A stretch of 15,340 bases of DNA from JBAZOJ01 sp041648755 (GTDB lineage Bacteria; Planctomycetota; B143-G9): NCBI GenBank assembly GCA_041648755.1, contig JBAZOJ010000064.1, forward strand, positions 1 to 15,340, given 5' to 3'. The notes below the pieces were generated by a model that saw only the letters and a program-made list of their open reading frames with translations, made no database searches and was not told the DNA's origin. A program made the translations under genes and the position numbers. Below are positions 8,287 through 15,340 of this stretch, one piece after another (within the stretch, counting starts at the first letter, position 1; each line of letters opens with the position of its first letter).

Positions 8287-9873
8287 CTAACTCTCCCTGT
8301 AGACAGTTGGGTCCATCTCCGCGAAGATGGAATCCCGGCTCTCGATCGAAGAAAGCTCACTCTCGTTGATGGAATTGTCGGCCAGCATTCTCCTGAGGCG
8401 CTGGAAGTTGTCAATGTGCAGTCTGAATCTGCGAACCGCATAGGGTACCGTTGTGCCCGTACTGGCAATGAATGCCCAGTCACTGCTCTGCGCAAGCAGC
8501 AGTTCCCGGGCCATCTGCTTCACGACGCGCATGTGACCGGCATCGGAGTGCTGCGCCGATGCGGCCGAAATCATAATCTCTTCGGCCTCAGCCAGATGGG
8601 GGTACATCCACTGGTTGGACTCGTTCAACCACACATTGTAGTATCCACCGTCACCCCAGGAAGAAGGGGAGGGCTCGCAGGGCTCGGCCCCGCAGATTTC
8701 GATGGCCTCGGGTGCTGTACCGAGGACGAAGTGGTCTGTGTGTTTGGCGCACATTCTCATAAAGTGTTCGAGGAACCACGGTCCTTCGAACCACCAGTGG
8801 CCAAAAAGCTCGGCATCGTAGGGGGCGAGCACCACGGGAGTCGTACCGATAATCGAGTTCAGGTGGTCGAACTGACCGGAACGATTGAAATGGAAATTTC
8901 CCGCGTGCGACTTGGCAGTTTGAGCCGCGGCGTCGGGATCATAGATCTTCTTTTCGGAGAGGTCGACTTTGGAGCCGGTGATTCGAAAGTACTTGTATCC
9001 AAGATTGTGGCGTACTCCGCCACCGTGCATATATGGTCGCACCGTGGCTTCGTCGCCGTCGTAGCCAAGATCCCGGTAGAATTCTCTGTAGCTGCCCTCG
9101 CCGGGGTAGCCCTCTTTTGCGGACCAGACCTGCTTGGACGACTCGACGTCGCGGCCCAGAAAATGGACCCCGTGCCTGGATACAATGGGCCCCCAGATTC
9201 CCCGGGTGGGGCAGGGCTGGCCAAAGAGCAGGCCGTGCGCTTCGAGGAAAGAGTAGGAATAGCCCTCTTGCGCCAGAAGCCGGTCAAGACCGTCATAGTA
9301 TGCGCATTCGGGGAGCCATATGCCGCGAGGAGGCTTCCCGAAGTGTTTCTGGTAGTTCTTTCTTGCCACCCTGAGCTGCGCTCTGACGCCGTTCGTGGTG
9401 TGGACAAGAGGAAGGAAGCCGTGAGTGGCGCCGCAAGTGAGGATCTCGAGGTGGCCACTGTCTTGAAGCGTTTTGAACAACGGCAGCATTCTGCCCGAGC
9501 ACTTATCGAAGAACTCCGCGACTTCCTGAAAGAAGTTGAGGTGGAATATCGCCACCTTGTTCATCTCCGGAGAAGACCGGGTGCGGAGGATTTCCTGTTG
9601 TCCCAACTCAATCAGATGCCCGAGCCTCGCCCGGTACCTGTTCATTAGCAGTTCGTCCGCGAACATCTCGCACAGCGGAGGCGAGAGAGTCAGCGACAGG
9701 CGGAAACGGATCCCCTCCTCGCGCAAGCGAATCAATGAGGCAAGGATGGGGATGTAAGTCTCGCTCATGGCCTCGAAGAGCCAGTCTTCCTCAAGGAATT
9801 TGTCGTGCTCAGGATGTCGCACGTAGGGAAGATGAGCGTGAAGATGTATGATGAGTATTCCAGGATGCGGCAT
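8287..9873 (-). CDS. GH57 1,4-alpha-glucan branching enzyme
   Basis: Glycoside hydrolase family 57 enzyme of the branching type (DUF1957 architecture, as in Thermococcus TK1436), 528 aa. It would cut alpha-1,4 chains and rejoin them as alpha-1,6 branches on growing glycogen. The ATG at 9873 (AGGA upstream, 1 nt after the previous stop) gives MPHPGILIIHLHAHLPYVRHPEH, where HLHAHLPYVRH is GH57 motif 1. GIWLPECAY (184-192) carries the likely nucleophile E189; PYDAELFGHWWFEGP (351-365) carries the likely acid/base D353. These sit close to E183 and D354 of TK1436. A helical C-terminal region (about 415-528) with SSDWAFI and RRFRLHIDNF fits the family's helical domain. It lies in the operon directly before glgC, where many bacteria have a GH13 GlgB. 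The GH57 family is certain; the branching role is inferred from family resemblance and context. Confidence 0.92.
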   Translation of the reverse strand: MPHPGILIIHLHAHLPYVRHPEHDKFLEEDWLFEAMSETYIPILASLIRLREEGIRFRLSLTLSPPLCEMFADELLMNRYRARLGHLIELGQQEILRTRSSPEMNKVAIFHLNFFQEVAEFFDKCSGRMLPLFKTLQDSGHLEILTCGATHGFLPLVHTTNGVRAQLRVARKNYQKHFGKPPRGIWLPECAYYDGLDRLLAQEGYSYSFLEAHGLLFGQPCPTRGIWGPIVSRHGVHFLGRDVESSKQVWSAKEGYPGEGSYREFYRDLGYDGDEATVRPYMHGGGVRHNLGYKYFRITGSKVDLSEKKIYDPDAAAQTAKSHAGNFHFNRSGQFDHLNSIIGTTPVVLAPYDAELFGHWWFEGPWFLEHFMRMCAKHTDHFVLGTAPEAIEICGAEPCEPSPSSWGDGGYYNVWLNESNQWMYPHLAEAEEIMISAASAQHSDAGHMRVVKQMARELLLAQSSDWAFIASTGTTVPYAVRRFRLHIDNFQRLRRMLADNSINESELSSIESRDSIFAEMDPTVYRES

Positions 9874-9874
9874 T

Positions 9875-10525
9875 CTAACGTCCTGACGAAGGCAAAGGAG
9901 AATTGAACGGGGGGTATCCGGTTGTGCCAATGGCGAGTCCGGGCATCGGAGCTGCTCCGGTCATAAAAGTGCCCAATGCAAATTTTGCGGGGATCTGCTC
10001 ATCTGCAGCGCAGACGTAGTAGCCAAAGCGATCCACCAGAGTTTTTGCGGCGGGAGAGAGCCCCGATGGCTTCTGCTTTACCCACGGCGTGGGAGTCTTG
10101 AATGACCGGGTTCGGCAGATCTCGATGGTCTTGCCGGGAACCCGAATGAGTACACGCGCGGAATAGGAGCGCCCCGGCTCAACCCGGATCCACCAGAAGG
10201 GGCATTCACGTGGAATGACGTACTCGTAGCGCGCACTGTCCGGGCTCTCGATAATCAGTATGTACTCCGGTTCACAACCGAGGCGGTTGCGCCAGCGGGA
10301 TGAACGCGAACCCTCAAGAAACCAGTGCACGCAGACCCAGAAGGGATCGCGGATGTACGCGGCCATTCTGTCCCGGGGATACTTGCGGGGAGGCTCCGGC
10401 CCCCAATCGATGTACACACCACCACGGCGGGGAGGTCGTTCTTCGTGAATCTCCGCTGCGCCAAGTGGTTTGGCGCCAATGTCTTTGGGGCGGAATCGGT
10501 ATGAGTAACCCTCGCCATCTACCAT
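9875..10525 (-). CDS. DUF4912-domain protein
   Basis: A 216-residue protein. The ATG at 10525 overlaps the stop of the upstream GH57 gene by 7 nt (ATGGTAG), with GGAG upstream; the frame to 10609 lies entirely inside that gene. The N-terminal 50 residues are charged and Pro-rich. Residues 57-70 read YIRDPFWVCVHWFL and 111-131 contain WWIRVEPGRSYSARV, followed by SFKTPTPW near 141. This pattern (aromatic strand at an R-D-P start, then a strand with GRSY-A-V and a T-P exit) matches DUF4912, a beta-sandwich-like domain of unknown role that I recall beside GH57 genes. The tail is Gly/Pro-rich. No signal peptide, so probably cytoplasmic. Its placement between two GH57 genes suggests a carbohydrate-binding or accessory role in glucan metabolism; that is inference. 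Confidence 0.82.
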   Translation of the reverse strand: MVDGEGYSYRFRPKDIGAKPLGAAEIHEERPPRRGGVYIDWGPEPPRKYPRDRMAAYIRDPFWVCVHWFLEGSRSSRWRNRLGCEPEYILIIESPDSARYEYVIPRECPFWWIRVEPGRSYSARVLIRVPGKTIEICRTRSFKTPTPWVKQKPSGLSPAAKTLVDRFGYYVCAADEQIPAKFALGTFMTGAAPMPGLAIGTTGYPPFNSPLPSSGR

Positions 10526-12651
10526 TGCATGATCTCCAGAGAAAGCCGGATTGCCGTCGAGCCTCCGGCCGGAAGCGACAACTCGAAAACAGGCATAACC
10601 GCGGCACACTGGAAGACCTTCTCAAAACCGCTTTCCGACTGCGACACAGTGTAAACCGGCCACATCCAGAAATTGGCTGTCTTGTCCGTGCGCAGAATCG
10701 CGGAGAATTTGCGCCAGTCGTCAGCCAAGCCAAGCATCTTCCGCGCGGACAGCGATGCAACTATTTTAAACCGGCCCAACTGGCCGTTCTCATCAAAGTA
10801 ATGGTGCAGGTACGAATCCCCGCCTGACATTCCGAAGTTCGATTCGACACCCAGTCGGAAATCCACTGACCTTGTCCCCGGATTGCTGAGCGTGTACTCG
10901 GCTTCGATGCGGTCTTCCAACAGATGGAAAGACTTTTCCATGCGGATAGGGTGCCGGATTCCGTTGCGCCAGATGGCTCCATCTCGTGCCATTTTCAGGG
11001 AAGACTGGTCGTGACAAGTGACGCGATATGGCTCAACCGTGAAATCTCCTTCGTCGCGATACAGGTTGAGCGCCATGTCGTCGATCTGCACCGACTCCGG
11101 GACGAAATGCTCCTGGAAAAGACTTCTGTCGTGCCAGTCGTAGACCAGGTACCGGGCGAGCCCATGTTCCTTCGCGGGCATTACGCTATGGATGCTCTCA
11201 GCGGGTAATTCGTCGTCGAATTCGTCACTGTCAGGATCCCCGATCAGAACGTCCGCCATGGGGACGTCAGCGTGATATACCTCGGAATGGCGCGCCAGCA
11301 CGTTTGCCAGATTGACGCCCTTTCCAAGGATGTTGAGCGCTCGCACCGCACCGCCAGAGCTGGGCTTGACGTAGGCTACCAGATTCTTCGATGCAAGCCT
11401 GATGTCCGGGATGCCGTCCAGGTCGAAGTCGCCTTCGGAGAAAGACGGCAATAGGCCCTCTGAAACTGCTATTGCCTGTGCCTGTATGAGTTCGGAATAG
11501 ACTTCATCGCGCAGGTGAGGCAAGTACAACCCGCCGAACACGCCGTGCCAATAGGCGCAGTCACACTGTGACCGCAGGAGGTGTCTGCGGGCCGTTGAGA
11601 GCTTTTTGGATTTCCTCAGTTTCGGGGTGTCCGGCAGAATTGCCGATAACTCAGCCTGAAGGGCATACATGTTTGCCGACTCGCTGTACCTGGCGCGGAA
11701 ATTCCGCCAACTGCCTCCCTTGAGGAAAGGCCTGCAGCGGTCCAGCATGCCGGATGCAGTCAAGTCCTTCTTCAACTGGATCAAGTTGCGATGGCTATCA
11801 ACCGGTAGGGACCATTCAGTCATCTCACGGTAAGAGCAATCGGGCAGGAACGCTCTTCCGCGAGGCGGGAAGGCATCCATGGCGTCTTTGGGGAGTTTCA
11901 CGTCAAGCCAGTCAGAGTTCTTCTCAAGCAACCCCAGGAGGCCGACCAGCCAACTGTCAGTGTAAACGCTGCGGTGGGTATGGGGCCACAGGCCGAACTT
12001 CTCGCCGTCATCCCCGTACACCACAACTGAGTTTCGTCCGACGAAACTCCGAAGATACTCAATAACCTGACGTTGCTCCTTGAATGGTATCAGGTAGCGC
12101 AGCTTCTCGCTGATTGGGAAGATCGCGAGTGTTCGCCCGCGGTCCTCAGACACGAAGTAGCCATCGAGTGAGTCCGGGGCAAATCCCGCAACTTTGAAGT
12201 GATGGTCATCCGTGAACGTGTATTCCAAGCCTGAGGCGGCAATGGTCTTGACCAGATTGGGCTCCCAGACGCGTTCCGCGAGCCACATTCCTCTGGGGCG
12301 CGTCCCGAAGCGTTTTTGTATGTACTCATTCATCAGGCCAAGTTGCTCGGCCGCATCGCCATCGGACAGCATGGTCAGTATCGCCTCGAAGAAAGCACCT
12401 CCAAGCATCTCGACCCGCCCCTCTTCGCTCAGCGCAGCGAGGCGATCCAGATAGCGAGGTTCATTCGCTTCGAGCCACTCGAACAGTGGTCCGGAAACGT
12501 GCAGTCCGAACCGGAAGCCCTCAAACTTCTCGGCTACTTCGAGGTAGGGAGAATAGGCGCGGTCGAATGCCCTTCTGAATACCTTGTCAAAGTTCCCTAC
12601 CGGCTGGTGATTGTGAATCACGAATACAAGGGTTGCCTTGTCTCTCTCCAT
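10519..12651 (-). CDS. GH57 4-alpha-glucanotransferase / alpha-amylase with DUF1925-DUF1926
   Basis: A 710-residue GH57 enzyme of the Thermococcus litoralis 4-alpha-glucanotransferase type, which disproportionates or hydrolyses alpha-1,4-glucan. The ATG at 12651, 5 nt below the glgA stop, gives MERDKATLVFVIHNHQPVGNF, with motif 1 HNHQPVGN at 13-20. GMWLAERVWEP (121-131) holds the likely nucleophile E126; FTDDHHF is at 146-152; YGDDGEKFGLWP (212-223) holds the acid/base D214. LPDCSYREMTEW (269-280) and YWHGVFGGLYLPHLR (367-381) are typical of this subgroup, and the C-terminal 300 residues correspond to the DUF1925 and DUF1926 beta-rich domains. The ribosome binding site (GGAAAG) is modest, so coupling to glgA is likely. 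Transferase versus amylase activity cannot be decided from sequence by eye. Confidence 0.93.
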   Translation of the reverse strand: MERDKATLVFVIHNHQPVGNFDKVFRRAFDRAYSPYLEVAEKFEGFRFGLHVSGPLFEWLEANEPRYLDRLAALSEEGRVEMLGGAFFEAILTMLSDGDAAEQLGLMNEYIQKRFGTRPRGMWLAERVWEPNLVKTIAASGLEYTFTDDHHFKVAGFAPDSLDGYFVSEDRGRTLAIFPISEKLRYLIPFKEQRQVIEYLRSFVGRNSVVVYGDDGEKFGLWPHTHRSVYTDSWLVGLLGLLEKNSDWLDVKLPKDAMDAFPPRGRAFLPDCSYREMTEWSLPVDSHRNLIQLKKDLTASGMLDRCRPFLKGGSWRNFRARYSESANMYALQAELSAILPDTPKLRKSKKLSTARRHLLRSQCDCAYWHGVFGGLYLPHLRDEVYSELIQAQAIAVSEGLLPSFSEGDFDLDGIPDIRLASKNLVAYVKPSSGGAVRALNILGKGVNLANVLARHSEVYHADVPMADVLIGDPDSDEFDDELPAESIHSVMPAKEHGLARYLVYDWHDRSLFQEHFVPESVQIDDMALNLYRDEGDFTVEPYRVTCHDQSSLKMARDGAIWRNGIRHPIRMEKSFHLLEDRIEAEYTLSNPGTRSVDFRLGVESNFGMSGGDSYLHHYFDENGQLGRFKIVASLSARKMLGLADDWRKFSAILRTDKTANFWMWPVYTVSQSESGFEKVFQCAAVMPVFELSLPAGGSTAIRLSLEIMQW

Positions 12652-12656
12652 CAAGT

Positions 12657-14114
12657 CTACTTTCCGCCCTTTGCCTGCTCGAAAAGCTTCAGATACTCTT
12701 TTGCACTGTTGGCCCACGACCAGTCCTGTTGCATTCCGGACTCCATAATGCGGCGCCACGTTGTGCGATTGCCATACGAAACAAGCGCGCGGTCCACTGT
12801 AGCCAGAAGGGCCTTGGAGGAATACTCGCTGAACACGAACCCGGTTCCCTTGGCTTCCTCGATGCTATGATGTGTTGCGTCGATTACGGAATCTGCCAAG
12901 CCGCCTGTATGACGGACGATCGGGACTGTTCCGTACTTCAGGCTGTACAACTGGTTCAACCCGCAGGGCTCGTAGCGCGAAGGCATCAGGAACATGTCGG
13001 ATCCGGCTTCAATCAAATGTGCGAGCGCGTTATCGAATTTGACACTTACGCTGACTTTGCTCGGGAACTTCCTCTGGAAGTCCGCCAGCATGTCGTGATA
13101 CTGCTGTTCGCCTGTGCCCAGGAATACGAGTTGAACATCACGCTTGACAAGCTCATCCATCGCGCCGGAGATGATGTCGAGGCCCTTTTGTGCGGCAAGC
13201 CTGCTGATCATACCAATGACCGGCACTTTCTTCTCACCGGGCAGTCCGAGCATGCGCTGAAGCTCTGCCTTGTTCCGCCCCTTGTTATTCAGAGAGTTCG
13301 TGCCGTACTTGCAGTGGATGAGGGGGTCGGTCTTCGGATCCCAGACGTCGTAGTCAATACCGTTGATGATGCCGTGAAGGCTCGCGGAACGATACCTGAG
13401 AACCTCTTCGAGACCTGACCCGTACTCCGGTGTCTGAATTTCCCGGGCATAGGTGGGGGAAACCGTGTTGATGACATCGCTGAAGACAATGCCAGCCTTG
13501 AGGAAGTTGAGCTTGCCGTAGAACTCAAGCTGCCGCCAGTTGAAAAGGTCCCATCCCAATCCTGTCAACTTCATGTCCCAGTGCCAGAACACGCCCTGGT
13601 AGGCGAGGTTGTGGATGGTCAGGACCACGGCCGGTTTGCCGAACCGGTTCGCGTAGAGTGTCTTCAGGTAGACCGGGATTAGCGCTGCCTGCCAGTCGTG
13701 GACGTGAAAGACATCCGGCTTGATATTCAGTTTGTGGGCCGCTTCGAGCACAGCCCTGCTGAAGAAGATGAACCGGGCGGAGTTATCGGGATAGTCTCCG
13801 GCAGGGGTGCCGTAAAGCTCATCTCTCCCAAAGAACTCCTCGTTGTCGATGAGATACACGGGAACCTTGGTTCCCGGCAGCATCGCCCGGAATACCCCGG
13901 CAGTCTTCTTCGCGGAGTCGAGTGGAACTTCAATGCGAAGTCCGGTATCGGTTATCCCGTAGGCATCACGCCGTATCTTCTTGTAGAACGGGATAAAGCA
14001 GCAACACTCGGTGTCAGCACCGGGAAGATACTTCGGGAGTGCGCCGACCACATCGGCCAAGCCGCCGGTCTTTGCAAACGGAACCATCTCGGAAGCGACA
14101 ATCGCTATCTTCAT
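12657..14114 (-). CDS. glgA: glycogen synthase GlgA (ADP-glucose type, GT5)
   Basis: Transfers glucose from ADP-glucose to the non-reducing end of alpha-1,4-glucan. At 485 aa it is close to the 477 of E. coli. The N-terminus MKIAIVASEMVPFAKTGGLADVV contains KTGGL at 15-19, with the ADP-glucose-binding K15 at the E. coli position. HVHDWQAALIP and the GT-B hinge region follow, then INTVSPTYAREIQTPEYG, MISRLAAQKG, and the C-terminal SRYEPCGLNQLYSLKYG with the catalytic Glu, ending in TGGLADSV. The ATG at 14114 has AGAGG 5 nt upstream and is 18 nt below the stop of the galT-like gene. It is the second gene of the operon, and glgC in the same operon supplies its substrate. Confidence 0.97.
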   Translation of the reverse strand: MKIAIVASEMVPFAKTGGLADVVGALPKYLPGADTECCCFIPFYKKIRRDAYGITDTGLRIEVPLDSAKKTAGVFRAMLPGTKVPVYLIDNEEFFGRDELYGTPAGDYPDNSARFIFFSRAVLEAAHKLNIKPDVFHVHDWQAALIPVYLKTLYANRFGKPAVVLTIHNLAYQGVFWHWDMKLTGLGWDLFNWRQLEFYGKLNFLKAGIVFSDVINTVSPTYAREIQTPEYGSGLEEVLRYRSASLHGIINGIDYDVWDPKTDPLIHCKYGTNSLNNKGRNKAELQRMLGLPGEKKVPVIGMISRLAAQKGLDIISGAMDELVKRDVQLVFLGTGEQQYHDMLADFQRKFPSKVSVSVKFDNALAHLIEAGSDMFLMPSRYEPCGLNQLYSLKYGTVPIVRHTGGLADSVIDATHHSIEEAKGTGFVFSEYSSKALLATVDRALVSYGNRTTWRRIMESGMQQDWSWANSAKEYLKLFEQAKGGK

Positions 14115-14132
14115 AGATACCTCTGCTCTCTG

Positions 14133-15131
14133 TTATGCCTCAACTTCCCGAAGGAACCTCGCGGCCTCCTCCGGAGGAACGGGATTGATGTAGAAATCCG
14201 TCGACCACTCGAAACCGGCAACTCGTATCAGCCGGGGTATGATCTCGATGTGCCAGTGATAGTACGTCATCTCGCCCCGGTCGAACGGCCCCGTATGAAC
14301 TACGAAATTATACGGCGGCTTATCGAGTGCGACGTTAAGACGGTGCATGACATTCTTGAGCACACCGGCAAGCTCAGCAATGGCGTAGTTCGGTAGGTTC
14401 TCGAAAACCGAGGAGTGCTTGATCGGGAGGAGCCACATCTCGAACGGGAACCTGGAAGCGAACGGGGTGATTACGACGAAGTTCTCGGTCTCCATGACAA
14501 TTCGTCTGCGATCCTCCTGTTCCTGAGCAATCATATCACAAAACAGACAACGGCCGCGGTAGTTGTAGAAATTCATGCAGCCGTTCATTTCCTCTGCGAC
14601 ATTCTTGGGGACCACAGGGGTAACTATGAGCTGCGAGTGGCTGTGCTGAATCTGAGCCCCGGCGGGGAGACCCACATTCTTGAAGATCGAGCCATAGACG
14701 AATCGCCTGTCTCGTTTCAGGTCGACAAGGCGGTCCCGGTAAGCCCAGAAGATCTCGACGATGTTCTTTTCCTCAAGCTCGGTTATGTCATCGAGGTGTC
14801 GGGGCGTCTCCAGGATGACTTCGTGTGCCCCGATACCATTCATAATGTCGTAGATGCCGTCTCCCTTTTTCCCCAGGTTACCTTCGATCCGAAGGCAAGG
14901 GTACTTGTTCGGCACGACCCTCACTCGCCAGCCGGGAGCGTTGGGCTCGCCATGATCCCGGTACGACAGGATCTCCGGAGGCGTCTGAGATTCATTGCCC
15001 TCGCAAAAAGGGCAGAACTCGGGCGTGGCCGGGAAGCGATCCCCGGTGATGAAGTCACTCGGCCGCTTGAACCTCTCCGGCGCGATGATAATCCATCGGC
15101 CGATTACAGGATCCTTGCGCAGTTCTGGCAT
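14133..15131 (-). CDS. galT: GalT-family hexose-1-phosphate nucleotidylyltransferase
   Basis: A 332-residue HIT-superfamily enzyme of the galactose-1-phosphate uridylyltransferase family. MPELRKDPVIGRWIIIAPER is the usual opening. Zinc-site residues are visible as CPFC (C40, C43), H103 in GAHEVILE and H163; the active-site motif is HSHSQ (163-167) with nucleophile H165. A second pair CLFC (195-198) and YHWHIEIIPR (291-300) follow. Standard GalT of the E. coli type has HPHGQ; HSHSQ is the form I recall in Arabidopsis ADP-glucose phosphorylase, a GalT homologue acting on ADP-glucose. With glgA and glgC in the same operon, a role in ADP-glucose rather than UDP-galactose metabolism is possible. 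The ATG at 15131 has GGGAGG upstream at short spacing and a promoter at 15153-15180. Family certain, substrate not; the symbol refers to the family. Confidence 0.88.
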   Translation of the reverse strand: MPELRKDPVIGRWIIIAPERFKRPSDFITGDRFPATPEFCPFCEGNESQTPPEILSYRDHGEPNAPGWRVRVVPNKYPCLRIEGNLGKKGDGIYDIMNGIGAHEVILETPRHLDDITELEEKNIVEIFWAYRDRLVDLKRDRRFVYGSIFKNVGLPAGAQIQHSHSQLIVTPVVPKNVAEEMNGCMNFYNYRGRCLFCDMIAQEQEDRRRIVMETENFVVITPFASRFPFEMWLLPIKHSSVFENLPNYAIAELAGVLKNVMHRLNVALDKPPYNFVVHTGPFDRGEMTYYHWHIEIIPRLIRVAGFEWSTDFYINPVPPEEAARFLREVEA

Positions 15132-15152
15132 AGGCCTCCCGCGATTTCCCTA

Positions 15153-15180
15153 AGTATACCGGATTGCCGGGATGTTTCAA
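15153..15180 (-). promoter_or_regulatory. sigma-70 promoter of the glycogen operon
   Basis: Minus-strand TTGAAA (15175-15180), 16-nt spacer, TATACT (15153-15158). Transcription would start near 15146, about 15 nt above the ATG. One mismatch in each hexamer. It is the only good promoter seen for the six genes galT-glgA-GH57-DUF4912-GH57-glgC. Confidence 0.75.
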
Positions 15181-15195
15181 AGAACCCCCTTTTAT

Positions 15196-15243
15196 GGGTG
15201 TTTCGCGGCAAGCCCGATACAATCCTCCGCTCAGGAAACACCC
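15196..15243. promoter_or_regulatory. 9-bp inverted repeat around a -10 box, candidate operator or 5' hairpin
   Basis: GGGTGTTTC (15196-15204) and GAAACACCC (15235-15243) are perfect complements 30 nt apart; GCGG and CCGC just inside them also pair. TACAAT (15218-15223) lies in the centre and is the best -10 for the plus-strand gene at 15248, though no good -35 is seen. The right arm overlaps AGGA, its likely ribosome binding site. It could be an operator with widely spaced half-sites or, if transcribed from further upstream, a hairpin hiding the ribosome binding site. Confidence 0.5.
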
Positions 15244-15247
15244 GTAA

Positions 15248-15340
15248 ATGAGCTCATCACCCGCTACCGAAAATCACGCCCACAGCGAGCATTCCTGCGA
15301 ATGTGACCACGGGCATCAGAGCCATGAAGGCGAACACCGG
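15248..15340 (+). CDS. N-terminus of a His/Cys-rich protein, cut by window end
   Basis: The only credible plus-strand gene. From ATG at 15248 (AGGA about 11 nt upstream) the frame stays open to the window end, 31 codons. It reads MSSSPATENHAHSEHSCE followed by CDHGHQSHEGEHR: seven His and two Cys in 31 residues. Such His-rich leaders occur in metal-handling proteins, for example HypB-type nickel GTPases, cation-diffusion transporters and metallochaperones. Too little is visible to choose. Divergent from the glycogen operon. Confidence 0.5.
   Translation, partial: MSSSPATENHAHSEHSCECDHGHQSHEGEHR

Noticed and set aside
15196..15243. A NikR operator
   Set aside because: NikR sites known to me have shorter half-sites about 14-16 nt apart; here the arms are 30 nt apart, so only a generic operator or hairpin is claimed.

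Overview
The window looks like chromosomal DNA of an uncultured or poorly studied, moderately GC-rich bacterium that decodes UGA as selenocysteine and stores alpha-glucan. Promoters are of the sigma-70 type (TTGACA-N17-TACAAT and TTGAAA-N16-TATACT), Shine-Dalgarno sites are ordinary, and tRNA-Sec has the bacterial shape. I cannot assign a phylum from sequence alone. No phage, transposase, CRISPR or rRNA signal was seen. Almost every gene lies on the minus strand, so the layout is given from high to low coordinates, in the direction of transcription.

Right edge (15248-15340, plus strand): the first 31 codons of a His/Cys-rich protein cut by the window end. It is divergent from the next operon and is preceded by a perfect 9-bp inverted repeat that encloses its likely -10 box and one arm of which abuts its ribosome binding site.

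Glycogen operon (15180 down to 7066): a clear promoter, then six tightly packed genes: a GalT-family nucleotidylyltransferase, glgA, a GH57 4-alpha-glucanotransferase/amylase, a DUF4912 protein, a GH57 branching enzyme and glgC. Gaps run from 18 nt to an overlap of 7 nt. GlgC makes ADP-glucose, GlgA polymerises it, the two GH57 enzymes would branch and rearrange the chains, and the GalT-like enzyme would connect sugar-1-phosphates with nucleotide sugars. Both glucan-remodelling enzymes are GH57 and no GH13 gene is present.

Short monocistron (7032 down to 6590): a 108-aa membrane protein with its own promoter and a textbook intrinsic terminator.

Selenocysteine operon (6564 down to 1780): a large membrane-anchored VWA/GATase-like protein, then selA, selD and the selC tRNA. 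selA and selD overlap by 8 nt. selD is itself a selenoprotein gene: its true start is at 2964, codon 17 is UGA where E. coli SelD has catalytic Cys17, and a SECIS-like hairpin follows. A conventional ORF caller would lose the first 20 residues, including both catalytic residues. selC also has its own -10 box. selB is not in the window.

Left end (1779 down to 24): a repeat-rich intergenic stretch, a predicted lipoprotein of unknown function, a gene-free stretch with decameric repeats, and a small two-helix membrane protein with a near-consensus promoter.
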